Counted from the first letter of the stretch, positions 43,617-52,833 are shown. The stretch: 64,000 nt of DNA from Cupriavidus phytohabitans (GCF_000426345.1 NZ_AUFE01000027.1:1-64000), one strand, 5' to 3'. The notes: a model not told the origin generated them from the sequence alone. Translations and numbers: made by a program.

Positions 43617-45028
43617 AGGAATTGACCCAACACTACATAGACGGCACACGTCGCCCGATACGAGGCGGCGAATCGATCCGCGTCTACGATTCGGCGACCG
43701 AAGCCCCGTTGGCCGAGGTCGGCCTGGGCACCGCGGACGATGTGGCCGACGCCGTGGCGGCGGCCGTGCGGGCGCAGCCAGCATGGCAGGCCCTGGGCGC
43801 AGCCGGGCGGGCGCCGTATCTGCATGCGCTTGCCGATGCGCTGGAAGGTTGCGCAGCGGAACTCGCCCATGAGATCTCGCGTGAAGTCGGCATGCCGCTG
43901 AAGCTGTCGCGTCGTATCCAGGTCGATGCGCCGATCGCGGCCTGGCGCGCCACGGCGGCGCTGGCCGACAGGTTCGATTTCGTCCGCACGATCGGCAATT
44001 CCCGGGTGACGCTGGTGCCGGTCGGCGTGGTGGCCGCCATCACGCCGTGGAACTACCCGTTGCACCAGATCACGGCCAAGCTGGCGCCCGCGCTGCTGGC
44101 CGGCTGCACGGTGGTGCTGAAGCCGTCCGAACTGGCGCCTGCCGCCACGGAACGGCTGATGGCCGCGTGCGAACAGGCGAAGCTGCCGCCGGGCGTCCTT
44201 AACCTCGTACTGGGAGGTGCGGCGGTCGGCGAGGCGCTGGTCTCGCATCCCGATATCCAGATGGTGTCGTTCACCGGCTCCACGGCAGTGGGCCGCAAGG
44301 TCGCCGCGCAGGCGGCGGGCGACATGAAGCGCGTGTCGATGGAACTCGGCGGGAAGTCGGCGGCCGTCGTGCTGCCGGGTGCCGATCTCGCCAGGGCGGT
44401 CAGGGCGACGGTCGGTTCCTGCTTCCTCAATTCGGGGCAGACCTGCAGCGCGACCACCCGGCTGATCGTTGCACGCGAGGACTACCCGCGCTGCCGGCAA
44501 CTGCTGGCGGAGGCCGCGGCAGCGATGACCCTGGGGGATCCCGCCGATGGCGAAACCCGGGTCGGCCCCTTGCTGTCGGCGCTGCAGCGCCAGCGCGTGC
44601 AGGCGCATATCGCCGCAGCGGAAGAGGCGGGCTTCGACCGGATCGCCGGCGGTGCCGACGCGCCAGTACCAGCGACCGGCTATTTCGTCGCGCCGACCAT
44701 CTACGGCAACGTCGCACCCGACAGCCGGCTGGCGCAAGAGGAGGTCTTCGGGCCGGTGCTGGCGGTGCTGTGCTACGACAGCGTCGACGAGGCGATCGCC
44801 CTGGCCAATGGCACGCGCTACGGACTGGCTGCCACGGTCTGGGCTGCCGATGACAGCGCCGGCGAGGTGATCGCCAACGCGCTGCGGGCAGGGCAGGTGG
44901 ACGTCAATGGCGCCCGCTTCAATCCCGCCGCACCGTTTGGCGGCTTCGGCCTGTCCGGCGTCGGGCGCGAAGGCGGCGTCCATGGGCTGGAAGAGTTCCT
45001 GGAGCCGAGATCGGTCCAGCTCCCTTAG
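43613..45028 (+). CDS. NAD(P)-dependent aldehyde dehydrogenase
   Basis: A 471-aa ALDH that resembles the one at 12093. Motifs are VVAAITPWNYPLHQITAKLA, VLKPSELAPAATERL, FTGSTAVGRKVAAQAAGDMK, ELGGKSAAVVLPGADLARAV, nucleophile Cys in FLNSGQTCSATTRLIVARED, EEVFGPVLAVLCYDS and AAPFGGFGLSGVGREGGVHG. The GTG start at 43613 overlaps the stop of the crotonase gene (GTGA) and has GGGAG upstream. In context, synthetase plus crotonase plus ALDH is the gene set of CoA-dependent, non-oxidative side-chain cleavage of hydroxycinnamates, but here the synthetase is ADP-forming. Confidence 0.88.
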   Translation: MKELTQHYIDGTRRPIRGGESIRVYDSATEAPLAEVGLGTADDVADAVAAAVRAQPAWQALGAAGRAPYLHALADALEGCAAELAHEISREVGMPLKLSRRIQVDAPIAAWRATAALADRFDFVRTIGNSRVTLVPVGVVAAITPWNYPLHQITAKLAPALLAGCTVVLKPSELAPAATERLMAACEQAKLPPGVLNLVLGGAAVGEALVSHPDIQMVSFTGSTAVGRKVAAQAAGDMKRVSMELGGKSAAVVLPGADLARAVRATVGSCFLNSGQTCSATTRLIVAREDYPRCRQLLAEAAAAMTLGDPADGETRVGPLLSALQRQRVQAHIAAAEEAGFDRIAGGADAPVPATGYFVAPTIYGNVAPDSRLAQEEVFGPVLAVLCYDSVDEAIALANGTRYGLAATVWAADDSAGEVIANALRAGQVDVNGARFNPAAPFGGFGLSGVGREGGVHGLEEFLEPRSVQLP

Positions 45029-45063
45029 TCAAGACTAGCCAAGACATCAAAAGGAATCGCACT

Positions 45064-45882
45064 ATGTACAGTCAGGTCACCGTTGCTCGCGCGGGAAAAA
45101 GCGAGCGCATCGCCGTGGTCACCATGAACCGGCCGGACAAGCTCAACGCGCTGACCAAGGTCATGGAGGCCGAATTGCGCGATGCCATGGAGGCCGTCGA
45201 TCGCGACGACAACGTCCGCGTGGTGGTGCTGACCGGCGCCGGCAAGGGCTTCTGCGCCGGCATGGACATCAACGAACTGGAAGTGCTGCCGCCGGGCGAC
45301 ATCCGCGCCGCCCAGTGGATGCGCCCGTTCGACATGAACCGGCGCGCCGACTACCAGACACGCTATGGCTATTTCCCGGCCATGCGCAAGCCCGTGATCG
45401 CGGCAATCAATGGTGCCGCGGCGGGTCTGGGCCTGGTGTTCGCGCTGTACAGCGACATGCGCTTCGCCAGCGCCCGGGCCGCGTTCAGCACCGCGTTCGC
45501 GCGTCGGGGGCTGATTGCCGAGCACGGTATCTCCTGGCTGCTGCCACGCGTGGTCGGCCCAGGTCATGCTGCCGATCTGCTGTACTCGGCACGCAAGGTT
45601 CCGGCCGACGAGGCGCTGCGGATTGGCCTGGTCGACCGTGTGGTCGATGCGGACACACTCATGGCGACGACGCTTGACTATGCCGACGACCTCGCCGAAA
45701 ACGTTTCGCCCCGATCCATCCGCGTGATGAAGCGGCAACTGTGGGAGCAACCGTTCCAGTCATTGGCCGAGGCCACGCGGGTTGCCAATGCCGAGATGTT
45801 CGAAAGCATCCAGAGCGAGGACTTTACAGAGGGGGTTGCGCATTTCATCGAGCGCAGGCGGGCCAGATTTTCCGGCCACTGA
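45064..45882 (+). CDS. Enoyl-CoA hydratase/isomerase-family protein
   Basis: A 272-aa crotonase-fold protein, last of the operon. It has the CoA-binding and oxyanion parts (TMNRPDKLNALTKVMEAELR, GKGFCAGMDINELE, INGAAAGLGLVFALYSDMRF). Neither of the two catalytic Glu residues of classic hydratases is present (Val and Phe at those positions), and a Glu appears later in RRGLIAEHGISWLLPR, the position used by some isomerases. It is likely an isomerase or C-C lyase paralogue rather than a hydratase. Confidence 0.83.
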   Translation: MYSQVTVARAGKSERIAVVTMNRPDKLNALTKVMEAELRDAMEAVDRDDNVRVVVLTGAGKGFCAGMDINELEVLPPGDIRAAQWMRPFDMNRRADYQTRYGYFPAMRKPVIAAINGAAAGLGLVFALYSDMRFASARAAFSTAFARRGLIAEHGISWLLPRVVGPGHAADLLYSARKVPADEALRIGLVDRVVDADTLMATTLDYADDLAENVSPRSIRVMKRQLWEQPFQSLAEATRVANAEMFESIQSEDFTEGVAHFIERRRARFSGH

Positions 45883-46021
45883 CCGCACTGAAACACTCTG
45901 CTGCGAACGTGCACCGCGCAGCCCTTCTTCGCCGGCCACGCGTCGGCGACGTTGCATGTCGCAACGCGTGGCAAGCAGGATGAGTGACACGCTTCCAGCT
46001 ACCCTGTTTCCAGCGCGACCA

Positions 46022-46996
46022 CTATTCCGGCTGGATTCCCGCTTCCTTGATGACTTTCCCCCACTTTGCCAGGTCAGACTTGATCAAGGCCGCGTATTCC
46101 TGTGACGTGCCGCCCTTGACCTCGATTCCTGCCGCTTCCAGCTTGGCGCGCACCTCGGGCAAGTTCAGCGCGGCATTGATCTCGGTATTGAGCCTGGCAA
46201 CGATCTCCCTGGGTGTTCCCGCGGGGGCCAGGAAGCCGCCGTTGGTATTGGCGTCATAGCCCTTGAGGCCTTGCTCTTCGGCAGTTGCCACATTGGGCAG
46301 GGCCTTGGAGCGGCTGTGGGTGGATACCGCGATGGCACGGACGTTGCCCGACTTGACCTGCTCCTGGATGGCGCTGATGGTATCGATGTAGAGCGTGGTC
46401 CGTCCGGCGATCAGGTCGGGATGGGCGGCGGACGACCCTTTGTATGGCACCAGCAGCACGGGCGCGCCGCTTACCATGCGGAACATTTCGGCGGCCATTT
46501 CCTGGGCGCTGCCGCGGCCGGAAGTGGCAACCTTGGCCTCGCCCGGATTCGCCTTCATCCAGGTGACCAGCTCAGGTACCGTCTTGACCGGGAGTTTCGG
46601 GTAGACCGCAAACACCAGCGGGATCTCATGGGTGTAGACGATGGGCTCGAAGCTCTTTTGCGGATCCCACCCCAGGTTCCTGAACAGGAATTTGTTGATG
46701 TTGTGGCTGCCGCCCACGATGCCGATGGTATATCCATCGGGCCTGGCGTTGGCCAGCACCGCGGTGCCCAGGTTGTTGGACGCACCCGGACGGTTCTCGA
46801 CGACGAACGGTTGGCCAAGCCTGACTGAAAGCTTTTCGCCGACGACCCGGGCGATCAGGTCGATGCCACCCCCCGCCGGCGCGGGGACGATGATGGTGAC
46901 GGGGCGCGCGGGGTAATTCTGTGCCGATGCCAGGCCGGGTGCGATGAGCAGCGCGGCGGGGACGACCAAGGTCTTGATCAGGGTAGTGAACTGCAT
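46022..46996 (-). CDS. Bug-family (TctC-like) periplasmic solute receptor
   Basis: A 324-aa Bug receptor with a Sec signal peptide (MQFTTLIKTLVVPAALLIAP, cleavage near ASAQNYP). Motifs are ARPVTIIVPAPAGGGIDLIA, FVVENRPGASNNLGTAVLAN, PDGYTIGIVGGSHNINKFLF, LVPYKGSSAAHPDLIAGRTT and the C-terminal AALIKSDLAKWGKVIKEAGI. The start at 46996 follows GGAGACAACG; an upstream extension is non-coding. It is 84 bp downstream of an SDR gene on the same strand. Confidence 0.92.
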   Translation of the reverse strand: MQFTTLIKTLVVPAALLIAPGLASAQNYPARPVTIIVPAPAGGGIDLIARVVGEKLSVRLGQPFVVENRPGASNNLGTAVLANARPDGYTIGIVGGSHNINKFLFRNLGWDPQKSFEPIVYTHEIPLVFAVYPKLPVKTVPELVTWMKANPGEAKVATSGRGSAQEMAAEMFRMVSGAPVLLVPYKGSSAAHPDLIAGRTTLYIDTISAIQEQVKSGNVRAIAVSTHSRSKALPNVATAEEQGLKGYDANTNGGFLAPAGTPREIVARLNTEINAALNLPEVRAKLEAAGIEVKGGTSQEYAALIKSDLAKWGKVIKEAGIQPE

Positions 46997-47080
46997 CGTT
47001 GTCTCCGTTTGTTTCTGGTTAACTCTTGTCAACTCTGGGGATGCACGCCTTTGCAACGCGTGCAAGGGTGCGGATCCATG

Positions 47081-47839
47081 TCAGCCGCGCCCGGCGAAGG
47101 GCATGGCACTGGCCATGACGGTCATGGTCAGCACGTTGGCGTCCAGTGGCAGCGAGGCCATATGACGCACGGCATTGGCGACGTGGCTGGCGTCCATCAT
47201 GGGCTCGGGTGCGATCGTTCCGTTGGCCTGCAAGACGCCGCGCGTCATGCGCTCGGACAGGTCGGTCAATGCGTTGCCGATGTCAATCTGGCTGGCAACG
47301 ATGTTGACGGCGCGCCCGTCCAGCGCCAGTGCCTTGGTGAGGCCGGTGACGGCGTGCTTGCTGGCGGTATAGGGCGCCGTGAAGGGACGCGGCGTATGCG
47401 CCGAGATGGAGCCGTTGTTGATGATGCGCCCGCCCTGCGGCGATTGACGGCGCATGAGTCCGAAGGCCGCACGCGCGCAGAGATAGACGCCGGTGACATT
47501 GGTATTGATGACGTTGAACCAGTTGTCCAGCGGCAGCTCGTCCATCGGCACAGCCGGCGCATTCACACCCGCATTATTGAAAAGCAGGTCCAGTCGCCCG
47601 AACTCGCGTTCGATCGCGTCGAACAAGGCCTGCACGCGCTGCGGGTCGGTCACGTCCGCGGGCATGGCCACCGCGGTCTGGCCGCGCGCGGCGGCTTCGG
47701 CGGCCAGCGCTTGCAAGGGCGCGGCGCGACGGCCGGCCAGCACGACCGTCCAGCCGTCGTCGAGCAAGCCAAGCGCGGTAAGGCGGCCAACGCCGCTGCC
47801 AGCGCCCGTAACCAGGGCGATCTTTCGGGAAGCGTTCAA
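47081..47839 (-). CDS. Short-chain dehydrogenase/reductase
   Basis: A 252-aa classical SDR. Cofactor motif [20 protein letters not shown] in [13 protein letters not shown], catalytic Ser in [14 protein letters not shown] and YTASK in [19 protein letters not shown]. An Arg in GRR at the end of the second strand favours NADP(H). It lies between a 2-hydroxyacid dehydrogenase and a Bug gene, all on the minus strand, and probably oxidises a hydroxyl group of the imported compound. Confidence 0.88.
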   Translation of the reverse strand: MNASRKIALVTGAGSGVGRLTALGLLDDGWTVVLAGRRAAPLQALAAEAAARGQTAVAMPADVTDPQRVQALFDAIEREFGRLDLLFNNAGVNAPAVPMDELPLDNWFNVINTNVTGVYLCARAAFGLMRRQSPQGGRIINNGSISAHTPRPFTAPYTASKHAVTGLTKALALDGRAVNIVASQIDIGNALTDLSERMTRGVLQANGTIAPEPMMDASHVANAVRHMASLPLDANVLTMTVMASAMPFAGRG

Positions 47840-47976
47840 GGACGGTCTCCTGCAATGAGGGGCGAACGAAAATCAGGTGAGAAACGCCGCCGCGCGCCCG
47901 TGAGACGGGGAGGGCAAGCGTGGCGATGGTGGGAAAATGAAGCCGGTCAATTCCGGTGTCAGGGATGGGCCCGCGC

Positions 47977-48930
47977 TCAGGTAGTCAGGCTCATGACGGG
48001 GCGGTTGCCGGCCAGCGCCTGGGCGACGCTGTCGAGCACCATCTGCGCCATGGCGGTACGGGTTTCCCAGGTGGCGCTGGCGCGGTGGGCCTGCAGTGTC
48101 GTGCGGTCGGACTGGCGTAGCGTCAGGGGAACGCGAGGCTCGTCTACGAATACGTCCAGCGCGGCGCCCGCGATCCGGGCGGCGGCGACGGCTTCGGCGA
48201 GATCTGCCTCGTTGACCAGCCGGCCACGCGCCACGTTGACGAGATAGCCGCGGCGGCCGAGTGCGTCCAGCACCGCGGCATCGACGATGCCTTCGGCCTT
48301 GTCGGCAGCCGCGCACAGCACCAGTGCATCGCTGTCGTGCGCAAGCTGGCGCAGATCTGCCACGAACGCATAGGGCACGTCGTCCATGCGGTGCAGGTCC
48401 GTGTAGCGGATGTCGCAGCCAAAGGCAGCGGCCCGCGTTGCGACCGCGCGGCCGACTCGCCCCATGCCTACGATACCGACGCGCATGCCGCTGAATCGCC
48501 GGGCGAGCGGGATGGCGCTGGGCTGGGGGTGCAGCTCCCATTGGCCATCGCGCACAAAGCGGTCGCCGGCGCAGATGTTGCGGCAGGCCGCGATCAGCAG
48601 GCCGATGGCCAGGTCTGCCACGTCTTCTGTCAGCGCACCCAGGGTGGCGGTGACGGGCAGGCCGCGTTCACGGCAGTAGGCAAGATCCACCGCATCCGTC
48701 CCGACGCCATTGACGGCCACCACCTTCAGCGCCGGCAACTGTTCCAGCATCGCGCGCGAGATCCCGGTGTGCCCGCCGGTGATGACGGCCTCGATGGCCG
48801 CGCCATGCTCCCGCAGCCACGCGCCCTGGTCCGCGATCTCGAAGAATTTGTGAACCCGATAGCGTGTGGCGAGTTCGTCATTGGCCGCCGGGATCAGGAT
48901 GGGATTGAGTTGCAGGATCTGTGGCTTCAT
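47977..48930 (-). CDS. D-isomer-specific 2-hydroxyacid dehydrogenase
   Basis: A 317-aa NAD(P)-dependent dehydrogenase or 2-oxoacid reductase. The Rossmann motif is VGIVGMGRVGRAVATRAAAF, with catalytic Arg in VNVARGRLVNEADL, Glu in DVFVDEPRVP and His in TLQAHRASATWETR. It resembles hydroxypyruvate/glyoxylate reductases. It is divergent from the HTH-citrate synthase gene (about 119 bp between starts) and heads the minus-strand group with the SDR and Bug genes. Confidence 0.88.
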   Translation of the reverse strand: MKPQILQLNPILIPAANDELATRYRVHKFFEIADQGAWLREHGAAIEAVITGGHTGISRAMLEQLPALKVVAVNGVGTDAVDLAYCRERGLPVTATLGALTEDVADLAIGLLIAACRNICAGDRFVRDGQWELHPQPSAIPLARRFSGMRVGIVGMGRVGRAVATRAAAFGCDIRYTDLHRMDDVPYAFVADLRQLAHDSDALVLCAAADKAEGIVDAAVLDALGRRGYLVNVARGRLVNEADLAEAVAAARIAGAALDVFVDEPRVPLTLRQSDRTTLQAHRASATWETRTAMAQMVLDSVAQALAGNRPVMSLTT

Positions 48931-49049
48931 GTCCGGATGCAGTCAGGTTGACAAAGGTAGGGAAAGGTTGACTGCATGGTACGTATAAGTTGATTGTGGA
49001 GGCAATCTTGATATATAAAATCAATATAAATTTGCCCAACCACATCATC

Positions 49050-50201
49050 ATGGGATCCTGGATATCGATGGAGGAGGCGTGCAAACGCCTTGGCGTCAGG
49101 CCGCAGACGATCTATGCCTACGTCAGCCGCGGCAAGCTGGAAGTCACATCCGACCCCGCGGACACACGGCGCAGCCTGTATCGCGCCGAAGACGTGGCGA
49201 ACCTGGCCAGGCGCAAGCAGGCCGGGCGCAAGTTTGAGACGCTCGCAACCAATACGCTGTTCGGGGCGGAGCCCAGCATCCCCACTGCGCTCTCCACCTT
49301 TGTGCGGGAGCGGCTGTACTACCGCGGTCAGGACGCAGTGATGCTGGCCGGCTCGGCCAGTCTGGAAGACGTTGCGCGCTTGCTCTGGAACGCCGAGCAA
49401 CCCGTCGACTTTTCATCGACTGCCCGCTGCGGCAAGCCGGGGCGTGTTGCGGCGTTCATGGCCCTGGCCGAGCTGGCCGCCACAGGCCACTCCACCCATG
49501 GGCGCATGACCCGCGTCCTGCACTACGAATGCCAAAGCCTGGTAGGCCAACTGGCCAATAGCTTCGGCGCGCATGCGGGACAGCAGCCGTTGCACTTGCG
49601 CTTTGCGCAAGGATGGAAGCAATCCCCTCACGTGGCGGATCTCCTGCGTACCGCAATGGTGCTTCTGGTAGACCACGAGCTGACGAGCTCCGCCTTTGCC
49701 GCGCGCATCGCCGCGTCTACCGGAGCGTCCCTGCCGGCCTGCCTTCTGTCCGGCCTGACCACATTGTCCGGTCCGCTGCATGGCGACGCCTCAGGCCGCG
49801 TGAAGGCGCTGTTCAATGAACTGGACCGACAGGGCGAGGACCAGGTGATCGCCCACCATCTGTCCGCTGGCTTGCCATTGGCAGGCTTCGGGCATCACCT
49901 CTATCCCGAAGGCGATCCGCGCGCGGCCGCGTTGCTGGCACTGTTCGATCCTCCGGAAGTCATCGCCCGTTTTATCGAGAAGGCGACTCGCCTGACCGGT
50001 TTGCAACCCAATATCGATGTTGCCCTGGCGGCGCTGGTTACCCACTACGGACTACCTGGCGACGCAGCCTTTGGCATGTTCGCCACGGCGCGGAGCATCG
50101 GACTGCTGGCGCATAGCCTGGAGCAGTTGGGGGTGGGGCAAGTGATACGTCCGAGAGGGCGTTATGTCGGGAAAACGCCTGAAAGAGCGGCCGAGGGCTG
50201 A
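49050..50201 (+). CDS. Helix-turn-helix / citrate synthase fusion protein
   Basis: A 383-aa citrate synthase-superfamily protein with an N-terminal MerR/excisionase-like DNA-binding domain: SWISMEEACKRLGVRPQTIY AYVSRGKLEV, then SLYRAEDVANLARRKQAG. The synthase part keeps the three catalytic positions: His in SGPLHGDASGRVK, His in LPLAGFGHHLYPEGDPRA, and Asp in LQPNIDVALAALV. The start is uncertain: ATG 49050 fits the domain boundary, but TTG 49008 has a good GGAGG five bases upstream and would add 14 residues. It is divergent from the 2-hydroxyacid dehydrogenase group. Confidence 0.85.
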   Translation: MGSWISMEEACKRLGVRPQTIYAYVSRGKLEVTSDPADTRRSLYRAEDVANLARRKQAGRKFETLATNTLFGAEPSIPTALSTFVRERLYYRGQDAVMLAGSASLEDVARLLWNAEQPVDFSSTARCGKPGRVAAFMALAELAATGHSTHGRMTRVLHYECQSLVGQLANSFGAHAGQQPLHLRFAQGWKQSPHVADLLRTAMVLLVDHELTSSAFAARIAASTGASLPACLLSGLTTLSGPLHGDASGRVKALFNELDRQGEDQVIAHHLSAGLPLAGFGHHLYPEGDPRAAALLALFDPPEVIARFIEKATRLTGLQPNIDVALAALVTHYGLPGDAAFGMFATARSIGLLAHSLEQLGVGQVIRPRGRYVGKTPERAAEG

Positions 50202-50846
50202 GTCGCTACGGCGCCGCCCCCTCACTCACGAACCACCGGCCCTCGCGCGACACAAGCTGCCGTCGCCGTTCACTTCGTCATGCAGCGCCACCAGTCAACT
50301 TACGCCAAAGGCTGGTCGCGTTCGACTGATTGAGCGCGCCGCATTCGTCAGCCTCGAAATGCGAGAAACCGACATAGCGCAGACGACCGACAGGCATGAT
50401 CCGCTCGACGGCTTCCCTGACCAGCGTCAAGGGAAGGATCAATGCGGACGAAGCGGTCGCGCTTCAGCGCCCGATGCGGTTGCTGATCCCTGGCGCTCGC
50501 GAAAATCATTCGCAACCCGCAAAGGGCCCGCGGAGGGAGGGCAGCAAATCAACCCTCGACGTCGCGCGGATCGTTGCCAAAAGAGCTTCGCTCAACGATT
50601 TGGTGGTCCCGCCGTGGATACAGCAGTTCCACCCTTGCACGCCTGGCCTTCTCGAGGCCGGTGGCAATCGCGTGGTCCATGGAGGTGAATCGCTGCTGCC
50701 TGCCGGCGCCACCTTCCGATTTAACGGCCCACTCTGAGGCCCGACCATCTTTTTGTAAAGGCTCTCGTCACACCTAAACTGGTTCCATCACCTCCTTCTC
50801 TGCGCGGCTTCGCGAAATCCGGGGTCATTCTATGGAGGGACGGATT
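50202..50846. other. Decayed stretch without intact gene
   Basis: No intact gene is visible. On the minus strand near 50290-50450 one frame reads [29 protein letters not shown], which faintly resembles the strand-helix core of aldo/keto reductases and may be a remnant. The remainder could not be assigned. Confidence 0.4.
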
Positions 50847-51130
50847 ATGCACACTGTTGTCAGGACTTATGCCGGAAGCGGGGCCAAGGCGCTGTTTGAC
50901 CTGCTGGAAAAGCGCACACCAGAAGTCGAACCGCTGATGCGCAAGGCTTTGTCAGCTATACGCTGGTGCGAACCACCGATGGCGGATTCTCCGTCACGAC
51001 CTGCAATGACAAGGCCGGCGTGGATGAAAGCGTCAAGAAGGCCAGGGACTGGATTGCCGAGAACGCAGCCGCTACGGGGGCAAGCGCGCCGACTATCTCC
51101 GAAGGAACCGTTATCCTGCACGCCAGATAG
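50847..51130 (+). pseudogene. Frameshifted small hypothetical (ABM-like) protein
   Basis: Frame one gives MHTVVRTYAGSGAKALFDLL EKRTPEVEPLMRK; after about 50944 the coherent sequence is in another frame: GFVSYTLVRTTDGGFSVTTC NDKAGVDESVKKARDWIAEN, ending at TAG 51130. Joined, they would make a protein of about 95 aa resembling small conserved alpha/beta-barrel monooxygenase-like proteins. A small deletion around 50941-50945 broke it. Confidence 0.6.
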
Positions 51131-51274
51131 GCGCTGCACGCAAGCAGGGCAGGTCGCAAGTGAGCCGGGCCGGTTCTGCAAAGAACCGGATCGACTTATC
51201 GAGCGGATCGAGGGCACGCCTTGGCGCGCAGCCATTTCGATCCGTCCCTACGCCTGACCAACGGGAAGAACAAC

Positions 51275-51583
51275 ATGGCAAAGCTTGTCGCACTGTACAA
51301 AATGCCTGCCGACAAGGCAGCGTTTGACTCGCACTATTTCTCGAAACACATTCCGATTGCCAGGAAAATGCCCGGCTTGCAAGCTTACGAGGTCAGCAGC
51401 AGTCCAGTGGAGACGCCAGCCGGGCAATCACCTTTCCATCTGGTAGCGTTGCTGACCTTCGATTCCCTCGGCGCACTGCAACAGGCTCTCGCTTCGCCAG
51501 AGGGTGCCGCGGCCGCCGCCGACCTGGCGAATTTTGCACAGGCGGGCGTGGATCTTCTGGTCTTCGACACCAAAGAGGTGTAG
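51275..51583 (+). CDS. EthD-family protein
   Basis: A 102-aa ferredoxin-like alpha+beta protein: MAKLVALYKMPADKAAFDSH YFSKHIPIARKMPGLQAYEV and LLTFDSLGALQQALASPEG are typical of EthD proteins, dimeric accessory proteins in ether and aromatic degradation. GGGAAGAACAAC precedes the ATG. It is intact although surrounded by broken genes. Its partner is not evident; the neighbouring ABM-like remnant may have belonged to the same small operon. Confidence 0.82.
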   Translation: MAKLVALYKMPADKAAFDSHYFSKHIPIARKMPGLQAYEVSSSPVETPAGQSPFHLVALLTFDSLGALQQALASPEGAAAAADLANFAQAGVDLLVFDTKEV

Positions 51584-51602
51584 CGCCTGTCAGGCGCTCG
51601 CG

Positions 51603-51785
51603 ATCCTGTTTGCGCAACGTTGCGCAACGCTCTTGTGCATCGTCTCCCAACAGGGGATCGGAGCCATCCGGAACGGTGTCCGAGACTTCTGCCCAATCTT
51701 CTTCGGTCAGTCGTTGCGCGGCACGCGGCATGACCTGTTTTTCCTCAGTGGAGAGATGATTGCGATAGTAAGCAAGGTACATGGC
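51603..51785 (-). pseudogene. Hemerythrin-domain protein, C-terminal remnant
   Basis: On the minus strand the frame reads MYLAYYRNHLSTEEKQVMPR AAQRLTEEDWAEVSDTVPDG SDPLLGDDAQERCATLRK. The HLxxEExxVMPxAxxxLxxxDW pattern is the last helix pair of hemerythrin HHE proteins. The N-terminal part is missing: the match stops where the intron/IS remnant begins (about 51785-51795), so that insertion probably truncated the gene. Confidence 0.65.
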
Positions 51786-51794
51786 GGCGGCTGC

Positions 51795-52239
51795 TGACGA
51801 TGCCATCTGTCACTGCAAAAGTGAAGCGCATGCGCGTTCACTCAAGCAGGAACTGGAGGTGCGGATGGCGGAATGCTTGCTGGAGCTTCATCCAGAGAAA
51901 ACCAAGATCGTGTACTGCAAAGATGCAAACAGACGAGGAACCTATCCGGTCCTGCGCGGCTGGATTCAGTACTACGGGCGGTTTCACCGGTCTGTGCTTA
52001 TCAATGTGCTACGCGCAATCGATTACGCGCTGGTGCACTGGGCACAACGGAAATACAAAACCCTTCACGGTCGCAAAGCGCGAGCGTGGGCATGGCTGAA
52101 CGGCGTCAGAGCTCGCCAGCCTGGCCTGTTCCCGCATTGGTCGTTGGAGGGAGGTTGAACGATAGGAGCCGGATGAATCGAGAGATTCACGTCCGGATCT
52201 GTGAGAGCGTGGCGGTGAGATTCCTCTGCGCTACTCGAC
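51795..52239 (+). mobile_element. Group II intron 3' end with reverse transcriptase/maturase remnant
   Basis: The coding part reads ADDAICHCKSEAHARSLKQE, LHPEKTKIVYCKDANRRGTY, and then the maturase end LRGWIQYYGRFHRSVLINVL, YALVHWAQRKYKTLHGRKAR. In full-length proteins these two blocks are far apart, so there is an in-frame internal deletion, and the N-terminal RT domains are gone. The intron's domain V/VI RNA follows directly, and the intron seems to end at ...CTACTCGAC near 52239. Confidence 0.85.
52166..52199 (+). ncRNA. Group II intron domain V
   Basis: GAGCCGGATGAATCGAGAGA followed by TTCACGTCCGGATC folds as the classic 34-nt domain V hairpin: an outer GAGCCGGA/TCCGGATC stem, an internal bulge and a GAATC-GAGA-GATTC tip. 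It lies just downstream of the maturase frame, at the expected distance from the 3' splice site. Confidence 0.85.
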
Positions 52240-52457
52240 ACAACGCCCCAACGGAAAGCTTTTTTAACAGTCTGAAGAATGAGCGGGTACATGCTACGCG
52301 CTACCGGACACATCAGGAAGCGAAGGCGGACTTGTTCGAATACGTCGAGGTGTTTTATAACCGCAGTCGTCGTCATTCGTCGCTCGGCTTTGTCTCTCCG
52401 GCTCAGTTCCTGCAAGACTGGATCAAGGCTCGGCAGACCAAGGATGTGGCTGCATAA
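52239..52457 (+). pseudogene. IS3-family transposase OrfB, C-terminal remnant
   Basis: The frame reads NAPTESFFNSLKNERVHATR YRTHQEAKADLFEYVEVFYN RSRRHSSLGFVSPAQF. This is the last third of an IS3 DDE transposase, with the catalytic Glu in TESFFNSLKNE. It starts exactly at the intron 3' end, so it is the downstream exon of a group II intron inserted into an IS3 element. The upstream exon is not present. Confidence 0.85.
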
Positions 52458-52833
52458 CCCGGGGCCTCTGGAAGGCGAAAAACCGGGGGAACCTCAACTC
52501 GCTAGTGAGCCACCAACGGAACCTAGGTCAAGGGAAGTTGTTGAGTTCTTGGAGCAACTCGGGCTCTCGGAGTTTGAACCCCAAGGTTTTTAGCGCTCCC
52601 GAGCGGAGGTGGCAGTTTTGCTGGCGAAGCGGTGGCACTGTTGCCTCGGTATGCGGGAATTGCCCTTCCGGCGCCACCGCACGCACTGCACCTCAAAGGG
52701 CTGCATCGTCCAAGTTTGCCGAACCCTGCGTACAACCCGTGACGGCTGCCCAATCGGTATCTGCAGTCTTAAGCTGTTGCACAGGAGCGGCCAGGCGCTG
52801 TTTCTACATGCCTATTTCAAACTGGAGAGGACA
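52458..52833. other. Non-coding stretch after the IS3 remnant
   Basis: The first about 50 bases may be the right end of the IS3 element. I see no gene in the rest. It leads into the ring-cleavage dioxygenase, whose promoter is probably here. Confidence 0.4.
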
